The translations under genes were made by a program, and so were the position numbers. 16,229 nt of DNA, from the NCBI GenBank assembly GCA_017853515.1, contig JAFMJK010000022.1, positions 1-16,229 of the forward strand, in the 5' to 3' direction. The notes beneath the pieces are model-generated. The model saw only the letters and a program-made list of their open reading frames with translations, made no database searches and was not told the DNA's origin. Positions 14,363-16,229 of this stretch are shown piece after piece (positions within the stretch are counted from its first letter, which is position 1; every line of letters begins with the position of its first letter). The stretch is from Chthoniobacterales bacterium (GTDB lineage: Bacteria; Verrucomicrobiota; Verrucomicrobiia; Chthoniobacterales; JACTMZ01).

Positions 14363-16078
14363 ATGATCTCAGACAACGCCAACCCGAAGCCTTTGAGCAA
14401 GGTCGAGGACATCAAAGTAGCCAGCAACTACCTGCGCGGCACGCTCGCCGCCAGCCTCGAGGACCGCTCCACCGGGGCCATCTCGGACGACGACACGACC
14501 GTCTCGAAATTCCACGGCATCTACCAACAGGACCACCGCGACCAGCGCAACGAGCGCAAGAAGGCCGGGTTGGAAAAAGCTTTCATCTTCATGATCCGCA
14601 TCCGCGTGCCCGGCGGTGTCTGCACGCCGGAGCAATGGCTCAAAATCGACGCCCTGGCGGACCAATACGGCAGCCACACGCTCAAACTGACGACGCGCCA
14701 GGCTTTCCAGCTGCATTTCATCACCAAGGACGTCCTCAAGACCACCATGCAGGGGATCAATGACGCCGTGATGGACTGCATCGCCGCCTGCGGCGACGTG
14801 AACCGCAACGTCATGGCCAACCCGAACCCGTATCAGTCGGCCCTGCACGGACCCGTGCTCGACGACGCCCGCGCGGTCAGCACCCACCTCACGCCGCGTA
14901 CCCGCGCGTATCACGAGGTTTGGTTGGACGGTGAAAAAGTCTCGGCCGACGACGAGGAAGAGCCGATCTACGGAAAGACGTATCTGCCACGCAAATTCAA
15001 AACCGGCTTCGCCGTGCCGCCGAGCAACGACGTCGACATCTACACGCAAGACCTCGGATTCATCGCCATCGGAGAAGACGGCAAACTTCTCGGCTACAAC
15101 CTTTCGGTCGGCGGCGGTCTTGGCATGTCGCACGGCGACACCAAGACGTATCCGCGTCTGGCCAATGTCATCGGCTACCTCCCGCGCGAGAAAGTCGTCG
15201 AAGTCGCGGAAAAAGTCCTCACCGTGCAGCGCGATTTCGGCGACCGCACCAACCGCAAGCACGCGCGCCTCAAATACACCATCGAGGACCGCGGGGTGGA
15301 TTGGTTCAAAAGCGAACTCGAATCGCGCCTCGGCTGGAAACTCGGCGAGACGCGTCCGTTCGAATTCACCAGCTCGGGCGACCGCTACGGATGGACCAAG
15401 GGCACGGATGGCAACTGGCACTACGGGCTGTTCATCCAGAACGGGCGCCTGCGCGACACCGAGGATCTGCCCGCCAAGACCGGCCTGCGCGAGATCGCCA
15501 AAATCCACACCGGCGACTTCCGCCTCACCGCCAACCAGAACCTGGTCATCGGCGGCGTGACCGAGGAGCAGAAGCCGCGCATCGAGGCCCTGCTCAAACA
15601 ATACAAACTCGACATCCCCGAGCGCATCACCGGCCTGCGTTTGAACTCCATGGCCTGCGTCGCCCTGCCCACCTGCGGCCTCGCGCTGGCGGAAAGCGAA
15701 CGCTATCTGCCGCAACTGGTGAGCGAACTCGACCAAGTGATCGAGGAATGCGGACTGCGCGAGACGGAGATCGTCATCCGCATGACCGGATGCCCCAACG
15801 GCTGCGCGCGCCCCTACCTCGGCGAGATCGGCTTCGTCGGCCGAGCCCCCGGCAAATACAACATTTACCTCGGCGCGGCCTTCGACGGTGCGCGGTTGAA
15901 CAAACTCTACAAGCCGTCGGTCAAATCCGAGGACATCGTCAACGAACTCGCCCCGATCATCCGCCGCTACGCCACCGAGCGGCAGGAAGGCGAACACTTC
16001 GGCGATTTCACCATCCGCGCGGGCTACGTCAAAGCGACAACCGAAGGCCGCCTCTTCCACGAGGACATCATGGCCTGA
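14363..16078 (+). CDS. cysI: Assimilatory sulfite reductase, haemoprotein subunit
   Basis: Siroheme and [4Fe-4S] enzyme that reduces sulfite to sulfide in sulfate assimilation. From ATG 14363 it has 571 residues, matching E. coli CysI (570). The cluster/siroheme cysteines are Cys432 and Cys438 (ACVALPTC) and Cys477 and Cys481 (TGCPNGC), with the exact CysI spacing. Sulfite-binding residues are present as Arg81 (IRIRVPGG), Arg148 (DVNRNV), and Lys211 and Lys213 (LPRKFKT). The NLSVGGGLGMSHGD block at 246-259 is also typical. It resembles CysI of the NADPH enzyme more than ferredoxin-type Sir or NirA, but no cysJ flavoprotein lies in the window, so the electron donor is unknown. A 16-bp tandem duplication covers its stop. 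Confidence 0.95.
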   Translation: MISDNANPKPLSKVEDIKVASNYLRGTLAASLEDRSTGAISDDDTTVSKFHGIYQQDHRDQRNERKKAGLEKAFIFMIRIRVPGGVCTPEQWLKIDALADQYGSHTLKLTTRQAFQLHFITKDVLKTTMQGINDAVMDCIAACGDVNRNVMANPNPYQSALHGPVLDDARAVSTHLTPRTRAYHEVWLDGEKVSADDEEEPIYGKTYLPRKFKTGFAVPPSNDVDIYTQDLGFIAIGEDGKLLGYNLSVGGGLGMSHGDTKTYPRLANVIGYLPREKVVEVAEKVLTVQRDFGDRTNRKHARLKYTIEDRGVDWFKSELESRLGWKLGETRPFEFTSSGDRYGWTKGTDGNWHYGLFIQNGRLRDTEDLPAKTGLREIAKIHTGDFRLTANQNLVIGGVTEEQKPRIEALLKQYKLDIPERITGLRLNSMACVALPTCGLALAESERYLPQLVSELDQVIEECGLRETEIVIRMTGCPNGCARPYLGEIGFVGRAPGKYNIYLGAAFDGARLNKLYKPSVKSEDIVNELAPIIRRYATERQEGEHFGDFTIRAGYVKATTEGRLFHEDIMA

Positions 16079-16099
16079 GGAATTCATGGCCTGAGGAGT
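16068..16099. repeat. 16-bp tandem duplication over the cysI stop codon
   Basis: TCATGGCCTGAGGAAT (16068-16083) is followed directly by TCATGGCCTGAGGAGT (16084-16099), 15 of 16 bases identical. The first copy contains the last cysI codons and the TGA stop (16076-16078). The second copy is untranslated. It looks like a recent small slippage duplication. Confidence 0.85.
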
Positions 16100-16168
16100 T
16101 GTAGCGGCGGTCTGCCACCGCCGGTGCTTTACAGATCCGGCTCCGGCGGTCGCAGACCGCCGCCACAA
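16099..16168. repeat. Paired REP-like palindromes (BIME-like element)
   Basis: The arms 16099-16124 and 16143-16168 are inverted copies matching at 24 of 26 positions, separated by 18 bases. Each arm is itself a hairpin, GGCGGT/ACCGCC around a 5-nt loop (CTGCC and CGCAG). A pair of inverted small palindromes is the architecture of bacterial interspersed mosaic elements built from REP sequences and mobilised by RAYT transposases. It sits just past cysI, where it can also work as a terminator. No RAYT gene is in the window. Confidence 0.8.
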
Positions 16169-16178
16169 ATGGAGGGTT

Positions 16179-16229
16179 ATACCAAACACCAAAAGGTCGT
16201 GGACTTATCGGTAGAGCGTTGTTGGTAGG
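16179..16229. repeat. Right copy of terminal inverted repeat
   Basis: Exact inverted copy of positions 2-52. Going outward it reads ATACCAAACACCAAAAGG and continues to the end of the window. It starts 10 bases after the REP-like pair. The decamer GTTATACCAA at its inner boundary (16176-16185) recurs in direct orientation at 112-121 near the left end. Confidence 0.85.

Noticed and set aside
14369..16192. 607-codon open frame on the minus strand opposite cysI
   Set aside because: Antisense shadow of cysI; no domain pattern, and its putative start lies in the terminal repeat.
1..16229. Linear plasmid or phage with terminal inverted repeats
   Set aside because: Inverted ends fit formally, but the content is chromosomal housekeeping (pyrH, frr, suf, hisD, folP) with no replication or telomere gene. 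A contig broken at a repeat is simpler.

Overview
The window is a GC-rich (roughly 60-65% by eye), densely packed stretch of bacterial chromosome. It carries fifteen convincing protein genes, all of them housekeeping or ordinary metabolic genes. The gene set (suf, hisD, folP, pyrH, frr, xseA, aat, cysI) is not lineage-specific. The fur-sufC-sufB-sufD order, together with REP-like palindromes of the GCGGCGGTCTG type, makes me lean towards Verrucomicrobiota or a relative. That is an impression rather than a proof. Codon use looks uniform across the genes, and I see no phage, CRISPR array, defence island, tRNA or rRNA.

Layout. Positions 1-326 are non-coding and more AT-rich at the outer end, with a 51-bp repeat, a strong hairpin and several small dyads. 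Positions 327-4326 (minus strand) are a Fur/PerR-type regulator followed by sufC, sufB and sufD, the scaffold core of the SUF Fe-S assembly machine, with tight spacing and a palindromic candidate operator in front. Diverging from it, 4412-7373 (plus) encode a periplasmic binding protein, an ABC ATPase and a FecCD/BtuC permease linked by ATGA overlaps (cobalamin or ferric-chelate uptake), then an OsmC-family peroxidase. After a 133-bp gap with a degenerate dispersed repeat come hisD and folP (7507-9644, plus, ATGA overlap). A hairpin then separates these from the convergent unit pyrH-frr-exported thioredoxin-fold protein (11473 down to 9695, minus). Diverging from pyrH are a stand-alone LON-domain protein and xseA (11550-13590, plus). 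xseA converges on aat (14252 down to 13587, minus), and the two stop codons share one CTAG. Diverging from aat is cysI, the sulfite reductase haemoprotein (14363-16078, plus), followed by a 16-bp tandem duplication, a double REP-like palindrome and the second copy of the terminal 51-bp repeat.

Functionally, the left half has an iron/redox theme: a Fur-family sensor, Fe-S assembly, a metal-chelate transporter and an OsmC peroxidase. The right half mixes histidine and folate synthesis, UMP kinase, ribosome recycling, exonuclease VII, N-degron tagging and sulfate assimilation.

I did not find a new multi-gene system. The most noteworthy items are the identical inverted repeats at both ends, which probably mark where a dispersed element broke the assembly; the unexplained structured region at 1-326; the Fur/PerR protein with a cysteine where PerR has its oxidation-sensing aspartate; its palindromic operator; and a cysteine-free exported thioredoxin-fold protein after frr.
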